From positions 62,001 through 126,000 of the forward strand of contig NZ_CP151792.1 in the NCBI RefSeq assembly GCF_038446525.1: a stretch of 64,000 nucleotides of DNA. Reading direction: 5' to 3'. Both the position numbers and the translations under genes were made by a program. Shown here in pieces: positions 9,343 to 18,196 of the stretch; within the stretch, counting starts at the first letter, position 1; each line of letters begins with the position of its first letter. This DNA comes from Methanolobus sp. ZRKC5 (GTDB taxonomy: Archaea; Halobacteriota; Methanosarcinia; Methanosarcinales; Methanosarcinaceae). The notes beneath the pieces were generated by a model. The model worked only from the letters and a program-made list of their open reading frames with translations, ran no database searches and was not told the origin of the DNA.

Positions 9343-10734
9343 TTAATCATTGAAGGCTTCTTGAAGTGTGCGTTTTTGTATCTCCTTCACCTTATCCTTG
9401 TGTTCATCCGGTACCAATTCCATTATTTCTTCCAATGCCATACGATAGTGTTGAGATGATTGAGCTACGTTAGTGACCATACCATGAAGCTTTTCGTACT
9501 TCGCATCCCCATCTTTTCGCAATGTTTCAAGTTCATAGCGCTCGACCTTGTGTTGCGCATTCTGAGCTTTCAATTTTTGGACTTCTTCTTCAAGTTCCTG
9601 GTAGTCCTTAGAATCTGCAACAACAAGTTCCTTCTGGACAATCAAATGCGGTACAAATTTGGAATATTGGTTTTTCAACTCCTGAATTTGTATATCAGTG
9701 AGTAATTCTGGGGAAAAATAAGCATCTTTCGCACCACCTAAAGTGTGACCCATGAAAAACTCAACCATCTCAGAGTCAAAACCTGCACTTTTCATCGTTG
9801 TATTAAAATGGGTTCGCATATTGTGTGACCGGATTTGATTTATTTCACCTTTTTTGGTGTCTAATCCAGAGCTATTGGATATTTTTTCGTATCTTTTTAC
9901 AAGTGTATCAGGTAATATGCGCCTAATTTCTTCATCGCCCGCTTTTATGCCTTTTTCCTTGTTACCAGTTTCATATGCATTAGAGATTTGTTTACCAATA
10001 AAAAGGTAGCTATCAGGAGTCGTACGTTGCTTATGCTTTGTATTTATGAGTGACTTAATTGTTGTAGGTAGTAGCGTATCGCGCCATCTTAGGTATTCGT
10101 CAACTGCTCTTGTTGCCTCTGGCGATAAAAAAGTAATGAAACTTTTATCAGTCTTTTCCCTCCGTGTATCTATAGTTGTTATCAAGGTTTCCGAGTCATA
10201 TCCATCGTAGTAAGTCTGTAACTTCAATGACGTGATTTCACTTGCACCCATGCCTGAACTAAGACCACATAATATTATTGCCCTATCCTGAAGGTCACAT
10301 ACTGTAAGAGCTTGCTGTATTTCTTCTAATTCCGGTGCTTTTAATTTTGTTGTATTATTTTGTTGTTTTGATTTTTTAGTCCTAGATTTTTTTGGTAATT
10401 GAATATCATGGTATTCATAAAAGGAGCGAATGCATTTCAGGTATGTATTGATTGTTGATGGTTTTAGTTTACCATTGCGTCCATTTGCATTTTCAAGATA
10501 TTCTTTGAATTTAGGAAGCATTACATTTATCTTCCGATTTCTCATTTTTAGCCCATCTTCTACCTCTTTTTCTGCTGATTCAAGTATTTCGTTAGGGGTC
10601 ATTTTGGCATAATCTGTATAATGCTTCATTGCAACCAAACAGACCTTCCAATATTTGGGAGCTGGTTCAATGTTAACATTCCAAATATCCATTGTTGTAT
10701 CGTTTTTCAATTCAGATAATTCCACTTTAATCAC
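9343..10734 (-). CDS. Tyrosine recombinase / site-specific integrase
   Basis: A 463-residue integrase with a GTG start. Residues about 25-125 form a SAM-like core-binding domain. The catalytic domain follows (about 135-350), with the box II motif HNMRTHF (H-x-x-R), then MGHTLGGAKDAYF, which supplies the second His and the nucleophilic Tyr. A lysine-bearing hairpin TRREKTDKSF is also present. In the first box the usual G-[LM]-R-x-S-E reads GMGASE, so the first catalytic arginine appears to be replaced by glycine. The last 90 residues form a coiled coil (EELEEEVQKLKAQNAQ), as in many methanosarcinal integrases. It stands alone between two IS1634-type remnants, and no attachment repeat was found. 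Probably the integrase of the decayed element on the left; activity is doubtful if the box I reading is right. Confidence 0.85.
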   Translation of the reverse strand: MIKVELSELKNDTTMDIWNVNIEPAPKYWKVCLVAMKHYTDYAKMTPNEILESAEKEVEDGLKMRNRKINVMLPKFKEYLENANGRNGKLKPSTINTYLKCIRSFYEYHDIQLPKKSRTKKSKQQNNTTKLKAPELEEIQQALTVCDLQDRAIILCGLSSGMGASEITSLKLQTYYDGYDSETLITTIDTRREKTDKSFITFLSPEATRAVDEYLRWRDTLLPTTIKSLINTKHKQRTTPDSYLFIGKQISNAYETGNKEKGIKAGDEEIRRILPDTLVKRYEKISNSSGLDTKKGEINQIRSHNMRTHFNTTMKSAGFDSEMVEFFMGHTLGGAKDAYFSPELLTDIQIQELKNQYSKFVPHLIVQKELVVADSKDYQELEEEVQKLKAQNAQHKVERYELETLRKDGDAKYEKLHGMVTNVAQSSQHYRMALEEIMELVPDEHKDKVKEIQKRTLQEAFND

Positions 10735-11110
10735 TATATAAGTAAACGCAAACTTCCATATTTATACTTTTTTACTTCGGAAAACTTCTTTCTTTATATT
10801 TTTACCATATCACAATTATCAATTCACACTTAACTCCACAATAAAAATCATAGGCTTTACAGAAAAAAACGGGGTCACTACGCCATCAATTCTACCTCCA
10901 ACCTCCACAACCTTCATAATTATGGCATGTGTATCGAAACTTCCCCTGTAAAGCCTTTGACACTTTCAATCTCACTTTATTTTGCTATTTTTCTTGAATT
11001 TCTCGTGTACATAGGCTCGAATTCCTTGTGCATTACTTTAATTAGTGTACACAAAAGTACACGGTAAAACTCACTATAACTGTGATGGTGCAAATTCAAA
11101 TATGATACTA
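10735..11110. repeat. Intergenic region with 11-bp inverted repeat
   Basis: Between integrase and IS1634 element. AGGCTTTACAG (10852-10862) and CTGTAAAGCCT (10946-10956) are perfect inverted repeats 83 bp apart. The interior has no open frame. Further on, GTGTAC occurs three times between about 11004 and 11060. It could be a very small non-autonomous element or part of an attachment region; nothing else is evident. Confidence 0.3.
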
Positions 11111-12710
11111 TCCAAGTTTGACAGTAAAAAGTAATAAATGTGCTCTTAATTTTGTTTATATCGACAAAAATGCAAACAAAACTAAGAACATATGGGGTTA
11201 TCTCTAATGAGAATATATGCTTTTCTATCGGAACCATTCTGACTGTAAATGAACTTTATGATGTCCTTGATCTATCAACTGTTTTTTGTAAACACAAACA
11301 GAATGGAATTGACATTAACGGCCTGTTAAAATCTCTTGTGAGCTATAAGCTCACAGATAATTTTAGTATAAGAAAAGCTCATCAATGGATTAACCGTAAT
11401 GAGGTTCTTGATATTTTCAACCTTCCTGAATTCAGTGAAAGGACACTTTACAGAGTTCTTGAAACTCTAGGGAATAATCGTGAAACGATTATTTCCGATA
11501 TTCAGGATAGATTATTTGCTCGATATGAATTTGAGCACACGAATATAAACATAGACTGGACGAGCATCGTCCTTTGTGGAAATAAATCCCCACTTGGAAA
11601 AAATGGGTATAGTAGAGATCACAGACCCGACAAGAAACAGATTAATTTAGGTGTTTCTGAACTTGCATCCCCTATTAATGAGCCTATAGAAATCATTGTC
11701 CAAAAGGGAAATGTGCCTGACCAGGCATATTTTGAGGAAATTTGTTTTCAAGTGAACACAAGATTAAGGGAAGGTTCACTTGTTATTTTTGATAAAGGAG
11801 CTAACAGCACAGATAACATTGGCCTGATAATGACAGATAAAATGCAGTATCTGACTGCAAGGAAACTCAATACCAGCGATGACAAGATAATAGCAAAGTT
11901 CAGAAGTTATCCTGTTGAGATAGTTAATCCTAAAGATAGTATATATGGCCTGAAAATTGTTAAACCAAGCAGTATAAATCACCTATATTTTTCAGAAAGC
12001 TTCAGAAAGAGCAACTTGAATCAAGGGCGAGAAAAATTATGAGGCAGATAGAAGAGGCAAAACAGATACAAAATTTGATTGATAAAAATAAAAATTGCTT
12101 AAGATATTCAGGATCAATAATGACCTTGTTGATGTTGTTTATTTATTACAGACTAAGTTGGTGGATCTTGGTGAGCAGGAAGATATCAAACTTCTTAAAG
12201 AAAATTTTATTTCTGGTAGAGAGGTATTTTTCTGCCTGAAATCGAGTATAATTTGACACTTAAAGAAGCTCTACAAACATATAGGTAAAAGGATTCTATT
12301 GAGAAGATCATCAATTCTCCAAAGAATGAGATTGAGATTAAACCATTGGAGTATGGTCTGATGCTAGTCTTTATGGCACTATAATTATTGGGTTCATTGC
12401 ACAATTATTCATATCGCTGATGTGATATGAGTTCAATGAACTCAAACATAAGTCCACAAAATTCATTAAAAAAAGCTTATTGAATTTGGTAGTTACCGTG
12501 GATTTCCTCAAAAGTCAGGCAAAAAACTATATTAACGCTAACTTTGACCCCATAAATTAACTGATTATAAGGAAAAAATGGGTAAAATCGTAGTAACTGG
12601 TATGAAATTGTATAAACTGTCAAATAGGTTTTCCTGACAAAAAAACGAAATATTTGGATTGAAAGCTAAGACATTCTCTTCAATTAAAAGTGATAACTGT
12701 CAAACTTGGG
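11111..12710 (+). mobile_element. IS1634-family insertion sequence (decayed)
   Basis: Bounded by perfect 14-bp inverted repeats, CCAAGTTTGACAGT at 11112-11125 and its complement at 12696-12709, giving about 1.6 kb. It contains one transposase gene that is broken by frameshifts. The same ends occur at 21409 and 22554, and a variant end near 9200, so the family once spread here. Confidence 0.8.
11170..12560 (+). pseudogene. IS1634-family transposase, frameshifted
   Basis: The start is probably ATG 11170 (MQTKLRTYGV), matching the copy at 21467. About 290 codons are intact and include a DUF4277-like N-terminus and DDE-type catalytic region (NIDWTSIVLCG, then VIFDKGANS). Near 12010 a frameshift follows FSESFRK. 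The coding trace continues in other frames through LVDLGEQEDIKLLKENF and GREVFFCLKSS to a C-terminus ending NANFDPIN with TAA at 12558-12560. Several shifts and internal stops are needed to read it, so the full-length protein of roughly 460 residues is not made. IS1634 enzymes are otherwise cut-and-paste DDE transposases. Confidence 0.8.
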
Positions 12711-12781
12711 TAATAACAAAAAATATATCCAACTGTGAATATATTAGCACTTGCTTATATTACAACCTCAGGAGAATAATT

Positions 12782-13213
12782 ATGGACGATTTTATGCAAG
12801 CTGCTATAGAAGAGGCAAAAAGCGGACTAAAAGAAGGAGGAATCCCCATTGGGTCTGTTCTTGTCAGAGATGGAGATATCATCGGCAAAGGACACAATAG
12901 AAGAGTCCAACATAATGACCCTCTGGCTCATGCTGAGATAGACTGCATCCGTAGTGCAGGAAGAATAGGGAAATACGACGATACAATTATTTATTCAACA
13001 CTAATGCCATGTTACCTTTGTGCAGGAGCAATAGTACAATTTGGAATTAAGAAAGTCATTGCAGGTGAATCGGATACTTTTGAAGGAGCTTCCGACTTTA
13101 TGAAAGAGCACGGTGTCGAAGTTATCGATCTTGACATAGCAGAATGTAAGGAAATTATGAAAGAATTCATTCGTGAAAAGCCGGACATCTGGTATGAGGA
13201 TATTGGAAAATAA
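12782..13213 (+). CDS. Cytosine deaminase, yeast FCY1-like
   Basis: A 143-residue zinc deaminase. I chose ATG 12782, behind CAGGAGAATAATT, rather than an earlier start that would place the N-terminus inside the neighbouring IS. Zinc ligands and the catalytic glutamate are in LAHAEID (HAE) and MPCYLCAGA (PC-x2-C). The C-terminus IREKPDIWYEDIGK matches the characteristic end of yeast cytosine deaminase, where the last tryptophan closes the active site, and the GGIPIGSVLV start also fits. The expected reaction is hydrolysis of cytosine to uracil and ammonia in pyrimidine salvage. The resemblance favours free-base cytosine over tRNA adenosine (TadA) as substrate. It is convergent with the kinase gene, with 4 bp between them. 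Confidence 0.85.
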   Translation: MDDFMQAAIEEAKSGLKEGGIPIGSVLVRDGDIIGKGHNRRVQHNDPLAHAEIDCIRSAGRIGKYDDTIIYSTLMPCYLCAGAIVQFGIKKVIAGESDTFEGASDFMKEHGVEVIDLDIAECKEIMKEFIREKPDIWYEDIGK

Positions 13214-13217
13214 GACC

Positions 13218-15053
13218 TTATGCTTTCTTGACTGTTGCCCAGAATACACTGCCTTTCCCTTCAGGATTATCACTAATACCTATTTTACCACCGTGCAATT
13301 CGATAATCCTTTGAGCAATTGCAAGACCAAGACCTGAACCCTTGACAACTTTTTTCTTTTCACCAAGGCGTTTGAAACGATTGAAGACTAAATCCTTGTC
13401 CTTATCAGGTATTCCTTCTCCCAAATCAGAAACCAGCACCTTCCATTCATCAGCGAGGTCCTGCACTTCAACTGACACAACACTGTCAGAAGGACCATAT
13501 TTTATTGCATTGGAAATAAAATTGATAAATACCCCTTCAATGAGAGAATTCACCATAGCTGGATGTGATTGGCCTAGCTTAAGATCAAGCGTTATGTTCT
13601 TTTCCATAAGTTGCGGTTCAAAGTCCTGAACCACATTACGGATGATACTTGCAAGATTCACATATTTGAATGCCAAATCGTTGATATCCTCAAGCATTGC
13701 AAGTTTTGCAGCTGATTCAATCATTTCTATAAGACGTGACACATTTTTCTCAATCAGTTGAAGCTTGTACCTCTTACTTTTATCGACCTCTTCCTGTAAA
13801 AGCATATCATTGAACCCTTTTATCACACCTGCTGGATTTAAGAGATCATGACGAAGCATATCTGTAAACAGATCTTTAAGCTCATTTGAACTCTTGAGTT
13901 GTAATGCATATTGATTCAACTGAGATTCAACTTCTTTGCGTTCGGATATATCCCTTACAACAGAGATTAGCCCTTTATCAAGAGCCGTAAGAGAGGCTTC
14001 ATGAAAAAAACTACTTCCATCTTTCTTCTTTCCAAGCAATTCGCCTTTCCATTTACCCTTTAAGCTGAACTCGGACAGGATAATATTTGAGAAGATTTCT
14101 ATTTCAGGATCATTGTAAAGAACATGCCATTTTTCCCCTATGAATTCATCAGGACTATCATATCCAAAGATATGCACAAGCGCATTATTTACATATGTAA
14201 AAGTACCTTTTTCGTCCATGATAGCCATCCCATCTATAGAGGCTTCCATAGCACGTGTCTGTATTCTAAGTTCCTCCGCAGCTTTTTTTTGCGTCGTAAT
14301 ATCCATGCCAGAGCAAAGAACTCCTATTATATGACCATTTTCATCCATAAGGGATTTAGAGTACCAGGATATTATACGTTGTTCATTCTGTTTTGTAATC
14401 ACAGGACATTCATAGTAGCTAATATCAGACCCAGCTTTATGCAACGTACCTGAAATATGCTTTTCCATTTCCGGCTTCGATGCCTCTGGAATAAAATAAT
14501 GAAGCAAGTTTTGCCCAATAACTTCTTCCTCATTAGCGTAACCCAGTATATCAAGACCCATCTTGTTTATGAGAGAGACATTCTGTTCTAGATTGAGAAC
14601 CATCATCAGAACTGCCGCTACATCAAGGTAATTTTGGGCCTGATCACGTTCTCTTATCAGGTTATCATGAAGGGCTTTTATACGAAGTAAAGAATTCACC
14701 CTCATTTTAAGTTCAAGCCTGTCAACAGGCTTTATGAGAAAATCATCTGCATTGACCTCTATACCCCTTAAACGTTCATCCCTTGCAGACAAAGCAGTAA
14801 CCAGAACAACAGGTATGAATTGAGTAATTTCCGAGCTCTTTATGCGCTCGCAAACACTATAACCGCTAATATCAGGCATCATTACATCAAGAAGTACAAG
14901 ATCAGGCATTTCTCTGGAAACAATGTCCAACGCATCGTACCCATTATACGCGAACAAGACATCATAATCCGATTTGAGGTAAGCCTGAAGCAACTCAACG
15001 TTCAGTGGCTCATCGTCCACAACAAGAATACGGGGTTTATCAGATGGCATCAT
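13218..15053 (-). CDS. Response-regulator/PAS/PAS histidine kinase
   Basis: A 611-residue cytoplasmic signalling protein with no membrane segments. Order: REC domain (residues 8-125; acidic pair VVDDE, phospho-acceptor D56 in LLDVMMPD, Lys in FLIKPVD), two PAS domains (about 140-260 and 268-378, both ending in the DI-[ST]-x-[RQ]-K linker), HisKA dimerisation helix with H402 in LRHDLLNPAG, and a HATPase domain (about 500-608) with N box NAIKYG, DLGEGIP and GSGLGLAI. An N-terminal receiver before sensor PAS domains is common in methanosarcinal kinases and suggests that the protein takes phosphoryl input as well as a PAS-sensed signal. No cognate regulator gene is adjacent. No clear Shine-Dalgarno precedes the tandem ATG-ATG start. 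Confidence 0.92.
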   Translation of the reverse strand: MMPSDKPRILVVDDEPLNVELLQAYLKSDYDVLFAYNGYDALDIVSREMPDLVLLDVMMPDISGYSVCERIKSSEITQFIPVVLVTALSARDERLRGIEVNADDFLIKPVDRLELKMRVNSLLRIKALHDNLIRERDQAQNYLDVAAVLMMVLNLEQNVSLINKMGLDILGYANEEEVIGQNLLHYFIPEASKPEMEKHISGTLHKAGSDISYYECPVITKQNEQRIISWYSKSLMDENGHIIGVLCSGMDITTQKKAAEELRIQTRAMEASIDGMAIMDEKGTFTYVNNALVHIFGYDSPDEFIGEKWHVLYNDPEIEIFSNIILSEFSLKGKWKGELLGKKKDGSSFFHEASLTALDKGLISVVRDISERKEVESQLNQYALQLKSSNELKDLFTDMLRHDLLNPAGVIKGFNDMLLQEEVDKSKRYKLQLIEKNVSRLIEMIESAAKLAMLEDINDLAFKYVNLASIIRNVVQDFEPQLMEKNITLDLKLGQSHPAMVNSLIEGVFINFISNAIKYGPSDSVVSVEVQDLADEWKVLVSDLGEGIPDKDKDLVFNRFKRLGEKKKVVKGSGLGLAIAQRIIELHGGKIGISDNPEGKGSVFWATVKKA

Positions 15054-15613
15054 AATCTATTTTTAAAAAACATATAAGCGCTTTCTTTTAACCCGTCAGC
15101 AAAATACTACAAAGGTATTAATTGTTACGCTATTACTCGTTTTTGTATTAGATTTACCTGACTGAATCTTACAAATAAACAAGCAATTCTATGGTTCAAG
15201 AATAGTTTATAATACTTAAGGATTTCCAGGTACTTTTATACGATTTTTTAATGAAATGTATCAATGAACCTATTAGATGTCCTGTGATAATATCCTACCA
15301 TACGCCGGTTATTCCAAATCCAAAAGGAACTCAAAGCAAATTAGCAAGCAACTGAGCAAATATCAAAGAGCTAAGAACCGTCGCTATCATGGAATTCATA
15401 CCTTTTTCAGTGCATTGGCCGTATGATGTTGCAAGTTCAGCCATAATGTTAAAAAATTGAATTGTCAAAGTTGGGTTTGATTATAAAATCATCAAAAATA
15501 AATTGGAAATTTAATCATTACATTGCATTCAAACATTGAATCAAAGAAACTATATCCTTTCAAAGAGTATGAACATGCAGAATCATATCACTTTTCTGAA
15601 CAGAGAATAAATC
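15054..15613. other. Long intergenic region with possible decayed gene
   Basis: No intact gene. On the minus strand about 15290-15440 reads AELATSYGQCTEKGMNSM and then a hydrophobic run before stops, which looks like a scrap of a membrane transporter gene of unknown family. At about 15468-15480, TTGTCAAAGTTGGG resembles an IS1634-type end. The last 60 bp before 15614 are the upstream region of the GTPase gene. Confidence 0.3.
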
Positions 15614-16387
15614 ATGGCAAGCCAAAAAATGATAGTGAAGGATGTCATTAAGAAATCAGACGTCCTTCTGGAAGTAGTTGATGCCCGTTTTCCCGATGAT
15701 ACCAGGAATAGTGAGATAGAACACGATCTTGGACGTCTCAATAAACCGTTCATCATAGTACTCAATAAATGTGACCTTGTATCAAAGGATAAACTTGAAA
15801 AGGCAAAATCCCGCATGGCAAAAATAGCACCTACTATTTTTGTGTCCTCAAAAGAGAAATATGGGACCACAATGTTGAGATTTAAAATACTGGAAGTTGC
15901 AGATATACAGGACCGGAACATAAAAGTTGGTTGTATAGGATACCCTAACACCGGAAAATCCTCGGTTATCAACAGCGTTGTCGGAAGAGGTAAAGCTCCA
16001 ACATCATCAATCTCCGGGCATACAAAAGGTGTACAAATAATCAACGCAGGCTCACGAATTGTATTTCTGGATACACCTGGCGTTTTTCCCCTGGATGAAC
16101 GTGATGAATACATACAGGGACTACTGGGAATAAAAGACTCAACTCACCTGAAAGACCCTATAGGAGTAGCACTAAGGATTATCGAGAAACTAGTCGTTGA
16201 AGACAAAGAAACGCTTGAATCATTTTACAAAGTAAGCATCGGAGATGAGAATTCCTATGACATACTTGAAATGATAGGATTACAAAGTAATTTCCTGAAG
16301 AAAAAGGGCAAAATTGATGAAACCAGAGCTGCCGTCAAAATAATCAATGACTGGCAAAAAGGATTACTCCGTTTAGATGATATATAA
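15614..16387 (+). CDS. Circularly permuted GTPase, YlqF/YawG family
   Basis: A 257-residue GTPase with G motifs in permuted order: the G4 motif NKCDL comes first (about residues 51-55), then the Walker A/G1 motif GYPNTGKSS (about 109-117) and G3 DTPGVFP (about 156-162). This order is diagnostic of the MMR1/HSR1 class. Bacterial YlqF/RbgA acts in assembly of the large ribosomal subunit, and archaeal and eukaryotic relatives (NOG2/LSG1 type) also act in ribosome maturation, so a similar job is likely here. The N-terminal KDVIKKSDVLLEVVDAR is also typical. It precedes htpX in the same direction with a 32-bp gap, but a functional link is not implied. Confidence 0.9.
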   Translation: MASQKMIVKDVIKKSDVLLEVVDARFPDDTRNSEIEHDLGRLNKPFIIVLNKCDLVSKDKLEKAKSRMAKIAPTIFVSSKEKYGTTMLRFKILEVADIQDRNIKVGCIGYPNTGKSSVINSVVGRGKAPTSSISGHTKGVQIINAGSRIVFLDTPGVFPLDERDEYIQGLLGIKDSTHLKDPIGVALRIIEKLVVEDKETLESFYKVSIGDENSYDILEMIGLQSNFLKKKGKIDETRAAVKIINDWQKGLLRLDDI

Positions 16388-16419
16388 GTTAGATTGAATT
16401 ACCAATAAGAGGCATTGAA

Positions 16420-17301
16420 ATGGTAGAGTGGAAAAAAGATATCGGACTGGAAGGAAGAATGATACTGACGATGTTCCTGCTAGCGGCAGTTTATCTTGGT
16501 TTCCTGGTTTTCCTTGTGTCCATGGGTACACCCCAAACATTCATGCTCCTGTTCATCGCATTGTTCATGGGAGCACAATACTATTACTCGGATAAGCTGG
16601 TCCTCTGGACAATGAAAGCTAGAGTTGTTTCAGAATCAGAAGAACCAAAGCTTCATGAAACAATTACCAGACTATGTGTTATCGCTGGCCTGCCAAAACC
16701 AAAGGTCGCAATTGTAGACACCTCAGTACCCAATGCCTTTGCAACGGGAAGAGGTCCTAAGAATGCTGTTGTTGCTGTAACCACTGGCCTGATGCGCAAG
16801 CTTGACCAGGGAGAACTGGAAGCAGTGCTTGCACATGAACTTAGCCATGTGAAAAATAGGGACATGGCAATATTGACAATCGCGAGTTTTATCTCAACTC
16901 TGGCATTCTATATTGTAAGATACAGTTTCTATTTTGGTGGTTTTGGAGGCGGTCGCAGGAATTCAAATGGTGGTCTGGTAGCCATTTGGATCGTTTCAAT
17001 ATTGGTATGGATCATTAGTTTTCTTCTTATTCGTGCTCTTTCAAGGTACAGGGAATTTGCAGCAGACAGAGGGTCAGCAGCCATAACAGGAAACCCTGTG
17101 AACCTTATCTCTGCACTAAGAAAAATAAGTGGAACAATGGCAAACGTGCCTACTGAAGACCTGCGTAAGGTCGAAGGTATGAATGCCTTTTTCATAATAC
17201 CTGCAGTATCCGGTTCTATGATGAATCTGATATCAACTCATCCATCCATGGAAAAAAGGATTGAAGCACTTGAAAAGATACAGAGGGAGATTGAACTCTG
17301 A
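16420..17301 (+). CDS. htpX: HtpX-like membrane zinc metalloprotease (M48)
   Basis: A 293-residue integral membrane protease. Two N-terminal helices (residues about 14-34 and 38-58) are followed by a cytoplasmic catalytic domain. The zinc motif HELSH is at residues 138-142, and the third ligand is in the downstream FAADRGSA segment near 211. Two further helices flank a glycine-rich loop (FGGFGGGRRN, about 167-177). HtpX degrades misfolded or damaged membrane proteins. Its stop codon overlaps the start of the pspAB gene by one base (TGATG), so the two are certainly co-transcribed. The pspA-pspAA pair faces it from the other side, which makes this a compact envelope-stress module. Confidence 0.93.
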   Translation: MVEWKKDIGLEGRMILTMFLLAAVYLGFLVFLVSMGTPQTFMLLFIALFMGAQYYYSDKLVLWTMKARVVSESEEPKLHETITRLCVIAGLPKPKVAIVDTSVPNAFATGRGPKNAVVAVTTGLMRKLDQGELEAVLAHELSHVKNRDMAILTIASFISTLAFYIVRYSFYFGGFGGGRRNSNGGLVAIWIVSILVWIISFLLIRALSRYREFAADRGSAAITGNPVNLISALRKISGTMANVPTEDLRKVEGMNAFFIIPAVSGSMMNLISTHPSMEKRIEALEKIQREIEL

Positions 17302-17873
17302 TGGGTTTTCGTGATATGTTCAATTCTGTGCTTGGAAGAAGCAAAGTGCCTGAAGCAAAAACGGACAGGCTTTTTGCCATATCAACTGCAGTCATAACCC
17401 TCGAACTAAACCTGAATCTGAAACCTTCTGCAGTAGCAGGGATATGTTTCAAATCTATGGGCATGTCAAAATACGAAAATACAAGGGAAGAAATAGAACA
17501 GCTTCTTAAGTTCAGTACCAAAGAAACAGGAACAGATTACAACATTCAAAAGGATGAATACAATTTTCTGTGGGTGATATTGAAAGACAAGGACTTTGAA
17601 GACCTTGTAACTAACATACATATGATATCCCAGACCCTTATAGAACAGAATTTCGGGGAACAGATATTGTGTGCAGTTTATAGGTTTGAAAGTAATGGAC
17701 CTGTTTACTGGATATATAACTTCAAACAAGGAAATTACTATCCTTTCGTTCCCACGGGAAAGAGCAAAAGAGATAATCCAATGGAACTAAGGCTCAAATC
17801 TTTGATGGAAAAGGAACTACCAATCGAAAAAGAAGTGGGAAAATGGTACCCTCTCTGGAGTATGCCTTTTTAG
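17301..17873 (+). CDS. pspAB: PspA-associated protein PspAB
   Basis: A 190-residue soluble protein whose start overlaps the htpX stop. It matches my memory of PspAB, a partner of PspA in actinobacteria and archaea: N-terminal MGFRDMFNSVLGRSK, central VAGICFKSM, AVYRFESNGPVYWIYNFKQG, YYPFVP, and the C-terminus EVGKWYPLWSMPF. No catalytic motif is visible and the function is unproven; it is thought to modulate the phage-shock response together with PspA and PspAA. Coupling to htpX and proximity to pspA-pspAA strengthen the call. It ends 45 bp from the convergent pspAA gene. Confidence 0.85.
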   Translation: MGFRDMFNSVLGRSKVPEAKTDRLFAISTAVITLELNLNLKPSAVAGICFKSMGMSKYENTREEIEQLLKFSTKETGTDYNIQKDEYNFLWVILKDKDFEDLVTNIHMISQTLIEQNFGEQILCAVYRFESNGPVYWIYNFKQGNYYPFVPTGKSKRDNPMELRLKSLMEKELPIEKEVGKWYPLWSMPF

Positions 17874-17917
17874 GTCATAAACCATGAGTTAGATCAATAC
17901 CATTTAAACCATTGATT

Positions 17918-18196
17918 TCAATCTTCAAATACCCCGACACCTGTAAAGATTTCCTTTGCTTCCTCGAATGTCAGGTCGCCTGGTGGTACAATAATATTGG
18001 ATTCCACAATATCAGAATCATCAAGCTGCTTTCCATTAGTTTTTATCATATCAATGAGCTTTGAGAGTTTTACCCCGTATTCTTCTTCGTTTCCTTTAGA
18101 TACGAGTTCCACTATTTCATTATCAATCACATTCAGCTCATCGAAAAGACTGCTCGGTACTTCATACTGGCCTTCACTAACTATTCTAATGATCAT
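17918..18196 (-). CDS. pspAA: PspA-associated protein PspAA
   Basis: A 92-residue acidic protein, the second gene of the pspA-pspAA operon. Its ATG overlaps the pspA stop in ATGA, and a GGAGG inside the end of pspA serves as its ribosome binding site. The pattern MIIRIVSEGQYEVPSSLFDE, DNEIVELV, SNIIVPPGDLTFEEAKEIF fits the PspAA family, a small partner of PspA/IM30 proteins in archaea and actinobacteria. It has no signal peptide or membrane segment. The likely role is to control PspA assembly at the membrane; this is inferred from co-occurrence and has not been shown here. Confidence 0.85.
   Translation of the reverse strand: MIIRIVSEGQYEVPSSLFDELNVIDNEIVELVSKGNEEEYGVKLSKLIDMIKTNGKQLDDSDIVESNIIVPPGDLTFEEAKEIFTGVGVFED

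Noticed and set aside
12540-12560. CTAACTTTGAC as another IS1634 terminal repeat
   Set aside because: It is the coding sequence for the transposase C-terminus (NANFDPIN) and only resembles the end by chance.
12659-12781. Upstream extension of the cytosine deaminase frame
   Set aside because: It lies in the right end of the IS1634 element, and the family's normal start with a ribosome binding site is at 12782.
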